Source: Clostridium tetanomorphum (GTDB taxonomy: Bacteria > Bacillota > Clostridia > Clostridiales > Clostridiaceae). From it: a stretch of DNA of 64,000 bases. Position 1 is the first letter of the stretch. Each line of letters starts with the position of its first letter. A model generated the notes under the pieces. That model did not search any database. It worked only from the letters and a program-made list of their open reading frames with translations, and was not told the DNA's origin. The DNA is taken from contig NZ_JAGGKA010000009.1 of the NCBI RefSeq assembly GCF_017873215.1, positions 1 to 64,000 on the forward strand. Reading direction: 5' to 3'. Shown here one piece after another: positions 1-7,834 of this stretch. The position numbers and the translations under genes are program-made.

Positions 1-1
1 A

Positions 2-22
2 AAGCCTTAATGTTAAAGGCTT
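2..22. terminator. Possible hairpin at left edge
   Basis: AAGCCTT (2-8) and AAGGCTT (16-22) can pair over a 7-base loop, followed by a T/A-rich stretch. It could be the terminator of a gene lying off the left edge. The stem is short and there is no gene in view to attach it to. Confidence 0.3.
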
Positions 23-103
23 ATTAAAATGCGTCATTTTTTAAGTGCTGAACTCATTTGGATTTAAAGCATCTTTAAAGTTGCTATGAAATACCTAAAA
101 AAC

Positions 104-142
104 GCTGTCGCGTTAGCAAATTTTTTATGCTAATGCGACAGC
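104..142 (-). terminator. Rho-independent terminator of the TPR-like gene
   Basis: A 15-base stem (104-118 with 128-142, one mismatch) closes a loop of nine bases. On the minus strand it is followed by a U run (plus-strand A run at 97-102). It lies just after the stop of the minus-strand gene that ends at 156. Confidence 0.85.
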
Positions 143-155
143 TCCATTATAATAT

Positions 156-866
156 TTACTTTAATGGAATTAGTAAATCTGATGATAAATCCCATTCATA
201 TACTTTACCTGTGTTCTTATCTACATAATACCATCCACTAGTGGCCACATGATCTGAAAGATCCTCAAAAGCTTGTATCACATAATATTGAACACCATTT
301 TTAACATCATCATGATCATAATTAAACTTCATCTTGTCATTATTTCCTTTTAGCTGCTTTTTGACTAGTTCACAAGCATAATCTGGTGTTATCTTTGCAT
401 TTACACCATTGCCACTATTTTCATTACCTTGTTTATTACTTTCTGTATTCTTCTTATTATTTGTATTTAAAGCTTCATATTGTTTTTTACATTCTTTAAT
501 TTTACTTATTGCTTCACTATAAATTTTACCATCTTCTTTAGTTATCTTCTCAAATTCTTTTATAGCCTCTAAGTATTTCTTTTCACTTACAAACTTAATA
601 CCTCTGTCGTATATGGCCTTTGCTTCTTTATATTGTTTTGCTAATTCAATCTTATCTTTTACACTTTCATCCATTTTATATGAAAGACTTTCTTGCAACA
701 CTTCTATTGCCTCATCATACTTTCCATCTTTCATATGGTTATTAGCACTATTTATAAGATTCTCATAATTTTTCCCACTCTTATACCTATATATACCAAC
801 TATACTAGCTATACCTAATATAACTACACTAACTACTATTAATATTTTTTTATTAACATTATTCAT
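156..866 (-). CDS. Membrane-anchored TPR-like hypothetical protein
   Basis: I do not recognise a named family. The 236-residue protein has one N-terminal membrane segment (about residues 8-24) and no lipobox, so it should sit on the outer face of the membrane. Residues 30-130 are charged helices in the pattern of tetratricopeptide repeats (for example DGKYDEAIEVLQESL and EKKYLEAIKEFEKI). A polar N/K-rich linker follows, then a C-terminal domain ending in a YYVIQAFED...SGWYYVDKNTGKVYEWD pattern that I associate with small clostridial surface proteins. The ribosome site before the ATG at 866 is weak: the nearest strong purine run lies about 40 bases upstream, and a small hairpin (878-884 with 898-904) sits between. 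The gene follows the MgtC-like gene by 56 bases and is probably co-transcribed with it. Function unknown. Confidence 0.75.
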   Translation of the reverse strand: MNNVNKKILIVVSVVILGIASIVGIYRYKSGKNYENLINSANNHMKDGKYDEAIEVLQESLSYKMDESVKDKIELAKQYKEAKAIYDRGIKFVSEKKYLEAIKEFEKITKEDGKIYSEAISKIKECKKQYEALNTNNKKNTESNKQGNENSGNGVNAKITPDYACELVKKQLKGNNDKMKFNYDHDDVKNGVQYYVIQAFEDLSDHVATSGWYYVDKNTGKVYEWDLSSDLLIPLK

Positions 867-922
867 AAATCTTTATAAGTATAGAATCTAAAAATTACTA
901 TACTTACCTTCCTCCTCTCGTT

Positions 923-1621
923 TTAAATTATCTCAATTCTAACTATCTCCTTTTTCTTACTTAGATCATTTATAACCTGTTCTTTATTAACACACCTTGG
1001 AATTAAAACAGTGTATAAGCTACTCATATTCTCTTTTTTTTCTTCTTCTTCAATAAAAAATTCTATATTTTTTATTTTTATATTATTTTCTTTAAAATAA
1101 CAAGATACATCTTGTGATACCTTTTCTTTGTCATTATAATCTATTTGCAACTGTACTGATGTACATCTTTCTCTAAACTTATCTTCAAATTTCTTTAATG
1201 ATACTAAAATAATTACTACACTTATAGCAGAAAGAATACTTAAATAATAATATCCTCTTCCAACAGCTAGTCCAATACATCCTACTGCCCAAAGGCTAGC
1301 AGCTGTAGTAAGTCCTTTTACTGAACCTTTATCATGAATAATAGTTCCTGCTCCTAAAAAGCCTATACCACTTATAACCTGAGCTCCAAGTCGACCTATA
1401 TCTACTTTTAATGCTGTTGATAATTCACTGTTATTCTTTATCATTGTTGCTACATATTCAATATCATATACCTGTATCATTGATATTACAGCTGCTCCAA
1501 GACAAACAAGAATATGAGTTCTAAACCCTGCTGGTCTATTCTTATTTTCTCTTTCATAACCTATCATTCCACCTATTAATATAGAAATTACTATTCTAAT
1601 TAGTATTTCACTTATTTTCAC
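923..1621 (-). CDS. MgtC/SapB family membrane protein
   Basis: The N-terminal half is the MgtC/SapB membrane domain. GGMIGYERENKNRPAGFRTH near residues 17-36, GAAVISM and GIGFLGAGTIIH near 85-97, and TTAASLWAVGCIGLAVG near 105-121 are its hallmark segments, spread over four or five transmembrane helices. Residues 150-232 form a soluble C-terminal domain with an ACT-like pattern. MgtC proteins are linked to growth in low magnesium and to modulation of F-type ATPase in pathogens, but many chromosomal homologues are uncharacterised. The start is GTG at 1621, chosen because GGAGG lies nine bases upstream; the overlapping ATG is immediately followed by TGA. The downstream TPR-like gene is likely in the same transcript. 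No magnesium riboswitch is seen in the 170 bases upstream. Confidence 0.85.
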   Translation of the reverse strand: MKISEILIRIVISILIGGMIGYERENKNRPAGFRTHILVCLGAAVISMIQVYDIEYVATMIKNNSELSTALKVDIGRLGAQVISGIGFLGAGTIIHDKGSVKGLTTAASLWAVGCIGLAVGRGYYYLSILSAISVVIILVSLKKFEDKFRERCTSVQLQIDYNDKEKVSQDVSCYFKENNIKIKNIEFFIEEEEKKENMSSLYTVLIPRCVNKEQVINDLSKKKEIVRIEII

Positions 1622-1793
1622 ATTGTAACACCTCCTACTATATATTATGTTGGCATTTCAATAAGTGGAATTTTTTTGTAATACTTCTATATTCAATTTT
1701 AATCTGTATATAACTAATAATCACTTGCTTTACATTATACCTATTTTTATTCCTTATGTACAGTTTGTTCATACATATACACTTAAATAATGA

Positions 1794-1823
1794 AAAAAGC
1801 ATGTCTTTATAGACACGCTTTTC
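1794..1823 (-). terminator. Terminator of the SPFH/NfeD operon
   Basis: AAAAGC-TGTCT pairs with AGACA-CGCTTTT around a short TTAT loop, immediately after the stop of the minus-strand SPFH gene at 1827, with A-rich sequence on the plus strand giving a U-rich tail. Confidence 0.75.
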
Positions 1824-1826
1824 TCA

Positions 1827-2774
1827 TTATTTAACTTTATTTTTATCTAACAAATCTCCTATGGCTGCTATACTACCTAGTGAAGACAAAGTTTCATTTG
1901 GAAGTATAAGTTTATTAGCAGGGTTTTTAGCCATTTCTTGTAAAGCTTCTACTTGCTTTAATGCTATAATTGTTTCATTAGTACCTGAATCTAGTATAGC
2001 CTTATTAACCATTTCAATAGCTTTTGCTTCCGCTTTTGCTACAGCTTCTATAGCTTCTGCCTTACCATCAGCTTCAAGTACTTGTGACTGCCTTAATCCT
2101 TCTGCACGTCTTATATTAGCTTCTTTTTCTGCTTCTGCTTGAAGTATCTTAGCTTGCTTCTCACCTTCTGCTCTTGCAATTTCAGACTGCTTTTGTCCTT
2201 CTGCTTGAAGTATTGCTGCTCTCTTATCTCTTTCTGCTCTCATCTGTTTTTCCATTGCTTGCTGTATTTCAGCTGGTGGAATAATATTTTTTATTTCAAC
2301 AGAAAGTATCTTTATTCCATAAGCATCAGTTATTTGGTCTACTACCTGTAAAAGTCCATTATTTATCTTATCTCTTCCTGATAACACTTCATCTAACGTC
2401 ATATTACCAACTATATTTCTCATATTTGTTATAGTTGAATAAACAATACCAGATTTATAGTTTTCAATATTATAAACTGCATCTTTAGCATTCATAACCT
2501 TATAGAATATAACATTATCTATGGATATTTTAACATTATCTTGAGTTATAACACTTTGAGGTTCTATATCTAGTATTTGTTGTTTAGTTGAAACCTTTTT
2601 TCTTACATAATCTGCAAAAGGAATAGTAAAGTGCCATCCTGGCTCTAGTATTCTATAAAATTGCCCAAATCTTTCAAGAATATAAATATATCCAGTATTA
2701 ACAACTTTTATAGATGATAAAATTGCTATTAATACTATTAATAATACTACTAATAGTACTATTTTTCCTATCAT
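1827..2774 (-). CDS. SPFH/Band 7 (stomatin-like) membrane protein
   Basis: This 315-residue protein belongs to the stomatin/prohibitin/flotillin (SPFH) group, QmcA-like branch. One N-terminal membrane helix (about residues 4-22) is followed by the Band 7 domain (VNTGYIYILERFGQF..., ending near residue 180). A long helical part rich in AEGEKQA and AEAEKEA repeats (190-260) fits the oligomerising coiled coil, and the tail is hydrophobic. Such proteins form large membrane assemblies and work with NfeD partners, and the gene just upstream (12-base gap) encodes an NfeD-type protein, so the two are one operon. They are thought to organise membrane microdomains or stabilise membrane proteases. A strong ribosome site precedes the ATG. 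A terminator directly follows. Confidence 0.92.
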   Translation of the reverse strand: MIGKIVLLVVLLIVLIAILSSIKVVNTGYIYILERFGQFYRILEPGWHFTIPFADYVRKKVSTKQQILDIEPQSVITQDNVKISIDNVIFYKVMNAKDAVYNIENYKSGIVYSTITNMRNIVGNMTLDEVLSGRDKINNGLLQVVDQITDAYGIKILSVEIKNIIPPAEIQQAMEKQMRAERDKRAAILQAEGQKQSEIARAEGEKQAKILQAEAEKEANIRRAEGLRQSQVLEADGKAEAIEAVAKAEAKAIEMVNKAILDSGTNETIIALKQVEALQEMAKNPANKLILPNETLSSLGSIAAIGDLLDKNKVK

Positions 2775-2786
2775 AATTAATCCCTC

Positions 2787-3218
2787 CTATATTTTCTTTA
2801 TTATTAATTTATTTCCTTCTATACCTATAATTTTAACTTTATCGCCTTTAACTATTGGTTCTCCTTGATTCTTTACAGTCCAGTATATTCCATCAAGCTT
2901 TATCATTGATTTTTCTTCTATATCTTCTTCCATTAGAAGTTCTCTTCCAATATATCCTTCTTCCATAGTTGGCGTTTTTATAACAGTTTTATTTAAAGCC
3001 TCTTTTGCTAATGGATAACCTATAGCTATAAACACTGCACTTACACCAATAAAAGTAATCAATTGTATTGTAAAAGAGTAGTTAAGAATTAACGCTATTA
3101 GTGAGGCTAAACATCCAACAGTAAACCACACAAAAAGTAAATTACTAGTTATTAAATCAATAGCTATAGATGCTATTCCTATTACAACCCATAATATTAT
3201 TGAAGCTGTAGTCTCTAT
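2787..3218 (-). CDS. NfeD-type protein, probably starting at ATA or ATC
   Basis: The C-terminal half (about residues 80-143) is the NfeD OB-fold: GYIGRE, a soluble beta domain and GDKVKIIGIEGNKLIIKK at the end. The N-terminal half carries membrane helices. The first ordinary start codon is GTG at 3131, but it falls inside the first helix and has no ribosome site. The frame stays open upstream for about 30 more codons encoding a normal NfeD first helix (ILWVVIGIASIAID), and a strong AAGGAGGG lies at 3226-3233. The codons at the right distance are ATA (3218, 8 bases from AGGAGG) and ATC (3221, 5 bases). I therefore place the start at 3218, giving 143 residues; the conservative start would be 3131. 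It is the partner of the downstream SPFH gene. The family call is firm, the start is inferred. Confidence 0.75.
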   Translation of the reverse strand: METTASIILWVVIGIASIAIDLITSNLLFVWFTVGCLASLIALILNYSFTIQLITFIGVSAVFIAIGYPLAKEALNKTVIKTPTMEEGYIGRELLMEEDIEEKSMIKLDGIYWTVKNQGEPIVKGDKVKIIGIEGNKLIIKKI

Positions 3219-3334
3219 GATAACTCCCTCCTTCCAAAAACAAACTATCGTTTACTATTATTATACACTATTCTTTATTTATTTTACACTTATTTATTAA
3301 TATATAAGATAGATTTAAGCTACACTATAGTTAA

Positions 3335-3363
3335 TTGACAATCAACTTCTGTTAATTCATAAT
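3335..3363 (+). promoter_or_regulatory. SigA-type promoter of nadE
   Basis: TTGACA at 3335-3340 and CATAAT at 3358-3363 are separated by 17 bases, about 45 bases before the nadE start. The -35 box is perfect. Confidence 0.65.
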
Positions 3364-3406
3364 AAGTTTGTAAAAGTATCTATAAAAAATATTGGAGGTA
3401 TATAGT

Positions 3407-5347
3407 ATGAGTACTTCAAAAAAACATTTAGAATATAAACCTAGTAATGATTTTATAAATGTGGCAGCTGCGTGTCCTATTACTAATGTATGTGATATAG
3501 ATTTTAATCTAAAAAATATAGAAGAATGTATTCAAACCGCTTTAAATAAAAATGTGAAAATGATTGTTTTTCCTGAACTTTGTATAACTTCTTATACTTG
3601 TGCAGATCTATTTTTAAATACTCATTTATTAACTTCTTCTTTAAAGGCAATAGAGAATCTATGTGACTATTTAAAAAATAAAGATATTCTAGTTGCAATT
3701 GGTTCTCCTATAATATATGAAGATTCACTATACAACTGTGCTTTTATAATATATAAAGGTAAAATATTAGGAGTCATTCCTAAAAGTTATATACCCAATT
3801 ATACTGAATTCTATGAAAAAAGATGGTTTACATCAGGTATAGACATAAAAGATAAGATTATCAATTTACCTTTTCAAGATAACATTCCTTTTGGAGTGGA
3901 TTTAATATTTACAAGTGGAATTTTTAAATTTGGATTTGAAATTTGTGAGGATATGTGGGTAACAATTCCTCCTAGTAGCTATTTAAGTCTAAGTGGAGCC
4001 AATATAATAGGAAACCTTTCCGCTTCTAATGAAATTGTAAGTAAAGCTATTTACAGAAAAGATTTAGTAAAATCACAAAGTGCTAGATGTATGGCTGCTT
4101 ATGTTTATTCTTCTGCTGGAGTTTTTGAGTCCTCCACAGATTTATTATTTAGTGGACATTTACTTATTGGAGAAAATGGTACTATATTAGAAGAAAATAA
4201 TAGATTTCAAAGACATAATGAGATAATAACTCATTCTATAGATGTAGAAAAATTAATTAAAAATAGACTAAAAAATGTAAGCTATAAAGATAATACTAAA
4301 GCTCATCCATTTAAAATAAGAGAAATAAATTTTAAATTTGATGACTCAGATAATTTTATTTTTTATAGATTTATAGATAAGCATCCATTTGTTCCTAGTA
4401 AGATAAATGAAAGAGAAATCCGCTGTAAAGAAATTTTTAATATTCAAAGTGCTGCCTTAGCCAAAAGATTTACTCATACAGGATTAAAAAAAGCAGTTAT
4501 TGGTATATCCGGAGGGCTTGACTCTACTTTAGCTCTTCTTGTTGTAGTAAAAACTTTTGATATGTTAAATATTCCCAGAAAAAATATAGTAACTATAACT
4601 ATGCCCGGTTTTGGAACCACAGATAGAACTTACAATAATGCAGTGCATCTGTGTAAAAATTTAAATACAGATTTAGGAGAAATAAATATAGTTAATTCCT
4701 GCCTTCAACATTTTAAAGATATAGGCCATGATGCAAATATCCATGATGTAACTTATGAAAATGTTCAGGCAAGAGAAAGAACTCAAATCCTTATGGATAT
4801 ATCCAATAAGGAAAACGGTCTTGTTATAGGTACTGGTGATTTGTCTGAATTTGCTTTAGGATGGTGTACTTATAATGGTGATCATATGTCCATGTATGCT
4901 GTAAATTGCTCTATCCCAAAAACTTTGGTTAGATATTTAGTTACATATGTAGCAGAGAATGAAGTAGATGAAACTATCTCCAATATCTTGTTAGACATTT
5001 TAGATACTCCAGTAAGTCCTGAACTACTTCCTAAAGATAAAAATGGAGAGATAGTTCAAAAAACTGAAGATATAGTTGGACCTTATGAGCTTCATGATTT
5101 TTTCTTATACTACTTTATGAAAGGGGTTTCTCCCGAAAAAATACTATTTTTAGCATGTGAAGCCTTTAATAAAACATATAATCAGATAACTATAAAAAAA
5201 TGGTTGAATATCTTTATAAAAAGATTTTTTTCACAGCAATTTAAACGTTCTGCTATGCCTGATGGTCCAAAAGTAGGTACTATAAGTCTCTCCCCTAGAG
5301 GAGATTTACGAATGCCTTCTGATGGAAGCAGTAACATATTTATTTAA
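3407..5347 (+). CDS. nadE: Glutamine-dependent NAD+ synthetase
   Basis: Catalyses the last step of NAD biosynthesis: ATP-dependent amidation of nicotinate adenine dinucleotide, with ammonia released from glutamine by its own N-terminal domain. The 646-residue length is right for the two-domain form. The nitrilase-type glutaminase triad is visible as Glu57 (VFPELC), Lys126 (IPKSY) and Cys180 (FEICEDMW). The synthetase domain carries the PP-loop SGGLDS at 368-373, and GTGDLSEFALGW further on. An in-frame TTG lies 15 bases upstream, but the ribosome site GGAGGT (3394-3399) overlaps it, so the ATG at 3407 is the start. The gene is a single transcription unit with its own promoter and a terminator. 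Confidence 0.96.
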   Translation: MSTSKKHLEYKPSNDFINVAAACPITNVCDIDFNLKNIEECIQTALNKNVKMIVFPELCITSYTCADLFLNTHLLTSSLKAIENLCDYLKNKDILVAIGSPIIYEDSLYNCAFIIYKGKILGVIPKSYIPNYTEFYEKRWFTSGIDIKDKIINLPFQDNIPFGVDLIFTSGIFKFGFEICEDMWVTIPPSSYLSLSGANIIGNLSASNEIVSKAIYRKDLVKSQSARCMAAYVYSSAGVFESSTDLLFSGHLLIGENGTILEENNRFQRHNEIITHSIDVEKLIKNRLKNVSYKDNTKAHPFKIREINFKFDDSDNFIFYRFIDKHPFVPSKINEREIRCKEIFNIQSAALAKRFTHTGLKKAVIGISGGLDSTLALLVVVKTFDMLNIPRKNIVTITMPGFGTTDRTYNNAVHLCKNLNTDLGEINIVNSCLQHFKDIGHDANIHDVTYENVQARERTQILMDISNKENGLVIGTGDLSEFALGWCTYNGDHMSMYAVNCSIPKTLVRYLVTYVAENEVDETISNILLDILDTPVSPELLPKDKNGEIVQKTEDIVGPYELHDFFLYYFMKGVSPEKILFLACEAFNKTYNQITIKKWLNIFIKRFFSQQFKRSAMPDGPKVGTISLSPRGDLRMPSDGSSNIFI

Positions 5348-5365
5348 CTAAATATTAAATAAAAA

Positions 5366-5397
5366 ACTGCTGGAAACCTAACAAAATTTTCAGCAGT
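5366..5397. terminator. Terminator between nadE and the cyclophilin gene
   Basis: ACTGCTG-AAA (5366 on) pairs with TTT-CAGCAGT (ending 5397). The minus-strand side has a U-rich tail from the A run at 5361-5366. It lies between convergent genes and can serve both. Confidence 0.7.
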
Positions 5398-5474
5398 CTT
5401 CTAAAAATATTGATTTTCTATATTAGCAAATTTCTTTTTAACTACTAACTATTCAATTATAATTCAAAATAAAA

Positions 5475-5993
5475 TTAAATAGTTTCTGGTTCTGGATATT
5501 CTACTCCAAAAGTTTCTACTGTCATTTCCTTTATTCTTTGTGGTTCTAATGGTTTATCTGAAAAATCTGTTGAAGCAGATACTATCTTCATAGCTGCATC
5601 TAATCCTTCAGTTATCTTTCCAAAAGCTGCATACTGCTCATTTAAATGTGGCGCATCTCCTACCATAATAAAAAATTGACTTCCTGCTGAATTAGGGTCC
5701 ATAGCTCTTGCCATAGATAAGACTCCCTCTGTATGTTTTAACTCATTTTTAAATCCATTAGCAGTAAATTCTCCTTTAATAGAATAACCAGGTCCACCTA
5801 CTCCTGTACCTTGTGGACATCCTCCTTGGATAACAAAACCTGGAATTACTCTATGAAAAGTAAGCCCATTATAAAATTCCTTTTTTATAAGGCTTATAAA
5901 ATTATTTACTGTATTTGGAGCTACATTAGGATAAAGTTCACCCTTCATTATATCTCCATTTTCCATAAGTATAGTAACTACTGGATTCTGCAT
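5475..5993 (-). CDS. Cyclophilin-type peptidyl-prolyl cis-trans isomerase
   Basis: A 172-residue single-domain cyclophilin that speeds cis-trans isomerisation at proline bonds and assists folding. Core motifs are FHRVIPGFVIQGG (catalytic Arg), SMARAMDPNSAGSQFFI and AAFGKITEGLD. There is no signal peptide, so it is cytoplasmic. The open frame continues upstream to an ATG at 6026, but the purine-rich ribosome site (AAGGAGAG) lies just ahead of the ATG at 5993, and known cyclophilins of this group begin near there. It appears to be monocistronic. The family is unmistakable; the symbol ppiB would be by similarity only. Confidence 0.93.
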   Translation of the reverse strand: MQNPVVTILMENGDIMKGELYPNVAPNTVNNFISLIKKEFYNGLTFHRVIPGFVIQGGCPQGTGVGGPGYSIKGEFTANGFKNELKHTEGVLSMARAMDPNSAGSQFFIMVGDAPHLNEQYAAFGKITEGLDAAMKIVSASTDFSDKPLEPQRIKEMTVETFGVEYPEPETI

Positions 5994-6145
5994 AATTATC
6001 TCTCCTTTTCCTTTAATATTAAGCAAAACTTATAGCACATAGCCATAAGATAAAATTAATTATATTATTTGTAACTATAATTTACAAGAAAAAACCTTAT
6101 TATATATTCTACTATAAAAAAGTAATTCTATTCTGTAAATACATA

Positions 6146-6190
6146 AAATTGCCACAAATACTGTTCGTTAAACAGTATTTGTGGCAATTT
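6146..6190. terminator. Strong hairpin terminator after the HTH gene
   Basis: A perfect 20-base stem (6146-6165 with 6171-6190) closes a 5-base loop. It lies downstream of the minus-strand HTH gene and upstream of the minus-strand cyclophilin gene. AAAATT at the outer edge gives a short U tail on the minus strand. Confidence 0.75.
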
Positions 6191-6221
6191 ATATATGATA
6201 AATCCGTATTGAATAGTTTGT

Positions 6222-6440
6222 CTAATGTACAATCAGATCATCTAACTTACAGCAAAGTATGTTTGCTAATACAACAACCTTTTGTAAACTGGGGTTATTC
6301 TTATCTCCTCTCTCAAGTTCTTCCAAATAAGATTTTGAAATTGAAGTTAAGTATTTAGAATTTTTCGTTAGGTTCTCAATATCAGAAGCAGTATATCCTA
6401 ATTTTAATCTATACTCTCTTATTTTTTTCCCATCTAACAT
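6222..6440 (-). CDS. Small XRE-family DNA-binding regulator
   Basis: A 72-residue protein that is essentially one Cro/C1-type helix-turn-helix. KIREYRLKLGYTASDIENL forms helices 1-2, the ISKSYLEELERGDKNNPSL segment is the recognition helix and turn, and the helix KVVVLANILCCKLDDLI closes the domain. The TSISKSYLEELERG pattern resembles SinR and similar clostridial regulators, usually dimeric repressors. It stands alone between a terminator and a 500-base gene-poor stretch. Two GTTTATC copies 23 bases apart (6472-6478 and 6495-6501) lie about 35 bases upstream of the start and could be its own operator; that is a guess. Target genes cannot be read from this context. Confidence 0.85.
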   Translation of the reverse strand: MLDGKKIREYRLKLGYTASDIENLTKNSKYLTSISKSYLEELERGDKNNPSLQKVVVLANILCCKLDDLIVH

Positions 6441-6702
6441 TTAAAAACCCCCTTATTTAATTATACTATAGGTTTATCAACTTCATTATATCATGTTTAT
6501 CAGAAAATTTATATATATTTTTCGAAAAATACGTATAATTAACTCATTATTAACAATATTCAATTATATATAGCGAATATTTATTATATTTGTATGTATA
6601 TTGTTCTTATTTAATTAAAATAAATTACTTTTGTAGTATTATTTTCCTGATAAAACTTTTTGCATAGCTTATTAGTCTAATTATTAGAAAGGAAGTGAAG
6701 GC

Positions 6703-6907
6703 ATGGAAGTTAAAAATATATTAAGTTTTACTAAAAGAAAGGAAACTATAATAACAAAAATTAAAGGATAATCTAAAAAATATAGAAGGTTTAAATTTAC
6801 CAATAAAAATAACTATACAAAGTTACACAAAAAGTAACTTCGTAAATAAAAAAATAAATGTAAAATTGAAGCAAATGAAAATAAAGGGCTATCTCAAGAG
6901 GGTGTAA
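6703..6907 (+). pseudogene. Frameshifted small gene of unknown function
   Basis: A ribosome site (GGAAGTG) precedes an ATG at 6703 that opens a 22-codon frame ending in TAA. One base away, the frame stays open from about 6765 to 6907 and reads a plausible protein: DNLKNIEGLNLPIKITIQS, then a Lys/Asn-rich stretch. The simplest reading is one small gene broken by a single-base indel near 6765. Its 3' end runs into the inverted repeat at 6880-6955, so it may also be truncated by that element. I recognise no family. Confidence 0.4.
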
Positions 6908-6955
6908 AACAGATTACACTATATTCATTAATCTATTTTGAGATAGCCCTTTATT
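6880..6955. repeat. 18-bp perfect inverted repeat around a 40-bp core
   Basis: AATAAAGGGCTATCTCAA (6880-6897) is exactly mirrored at 6938-6955. The ends resemble the GGGCTGTCTCAAA type of insertion-sequence tip, and the 40-base core encodes nothing. It may act as the terminator of the minus-strand HD gene (stop at 6956), or be a MITE-like remnant that cut into the decayed gene on its left. The repeat is seen; the origin is inferred. Confidence 0.55.
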
Positions 6956-7600
6956 TTATACAGTTAACATATCTTCAGCTTTTTCTTTAGCTCTTTTTAA
7001 AAATTTCTCTATACTTTCTTTTTCTTCTTTTGCTTTTTCTTCTGTCATTTTTCCTCTACCTAATCTGTCACAAACTGAGAGTAACGCTATTTCATCAGGT
7101 GAAACCTGTTCTAACATTTTATCTAATTCTCCAAAGGGCATATTTTTGGCTATAAATAATGGTTGCATATGCCATCTTACTAGAAGTGAAACCTTTTTTA
7201 TAAAATCTTTATCATCAGTAAATTGTTCTAAAAATTTTATAACCATACCCGCTCCTACTTTATCGTGGTCATAGGCAGTTAATCTTCCCTTTCTAAGTTT
7301 AGTAGTAGGAGCTTTTCCAATATCATGAAGTAAAGCAGCCCACATAAAAATTCGTGGATTTTCACTTAAATGTCTATTTTCTGCTGCTTTATCTAATACC
7401 ATCATGGTATGCTTCCAAACATTTCCCTCTGGATGGTGCTTAGGACTTTGCTCTATCTTTATTAAATCCCATAAAAAGTTAAAAGGATATTCATCTTTTA
7501 ATATTCCCTCCTTAAATACCTTATCAAAATATAAGGAAGGTTTATAATCCTTAAGCAAATGCTGAGTAAATTCTTCAAATATTTCTTCTTTTTGTATCAT
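6956..7600 (-). CDS. HD-domain phosphohydrolase
   Basis: A 214-residue cytoplasmic protein with the HD metal-dependent phosphohydrolase signature. HPEGNVWKHTMMVLD supplies the first histidines, WAALLHDIGKAPTT (about residues 87-100) is the HD pair, and YDHDKVGAGM and RWHMQP supply later ligands. This arrangement resembles the HD domain of bacterial tRNA nucleotidyltransferases and related stand-alone nucleotide or cyclic-nucleotide phosphatases, but no transferase domain is present. The C-terminus is Lys/Glu-rich helix. A 34-codon gene lies 12 bases upstream on the same strand and probably shares its transcript. Substrate cannot be inferred. Confidence 0.85.
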   Translation of the reverse strand: MIQKEEIFEEFTQHLLKDYKPSLYFDKVFKEGILKDEYPFNFLWDLIKIEQSPKHHPEGNVWKHTMMVLDKAAENRHLSENPRIFMWAALLHDIGKAPTTKLRKGRLTAYDHDKVGAGMVIKFLEQFTDDKDFIKKVSLLVRWHMQPLFIAKNMPFGELDKMLEQVSPDEIALLSVCDRLGRGKMTEEKAKEEKESIEKFLKRAKEKAEDMLTV

Positions 7601-7612
7601 AACAATCTTCCT

Positions 7613-7717
7613 TTACTTTTTGGTTTCGGGAACAGGCTGTTGATTTTTATTTCTTTTTTTAGTTTCATAAGTTGGATTTTCATCTGGAGCAGGTCTTTTC
7701 ATACCTTTTTTAGCCAC
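7613..7717 (-). CDS. Small basic hypothetical protein, 34 residues
   Basis: A GTG start at 7717 is preceded by AAAGGAGGG at good spacing. The product starts VAKKGMKRPAPDENP and ends PVPETKK; it is Lys/Pro-rich, with no membrane segment. Short proteins starting MAKKGMKRPDP-like are found in other clostridia, which supports it being a real gene (recalled, not searched). It lies 12 bases upstream of the HD-domain gene and is probably co-transcribed. Function unknown. Confidence 0.65.
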   Translation of the reverse strand: MAKKGMKRPAPDENPTYETKKRNKNQQPVPETKK

Positions 7718-7834
7718 CTTATATCCCTCCTTTTATTATATCATGGACTACAAATTAGCTACATATTAGCTTATAATTCACTAATATTTTTTGCTTTAAA
7801 TTATGTTTAATACGTGGATAAAAAAGGTCATTTT

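Larger units (their letters stand above)
6441..6955. other. Gene-poor interval with a decayed gene and an inverted repeat
   Basis: No intact gene larger than about 25 codons is seen here. The left part (6441-6660) is very AT-rich leader sequence of the HTH gene. It holds two GTTTATC copies and a TTTTTCGAAAAA palindrome near 6517-6528. The right part holds a frameshifted small gene (6703-6907) and an 18-base perfect inverted repeat (6880-6955). Confidence 0.6.
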
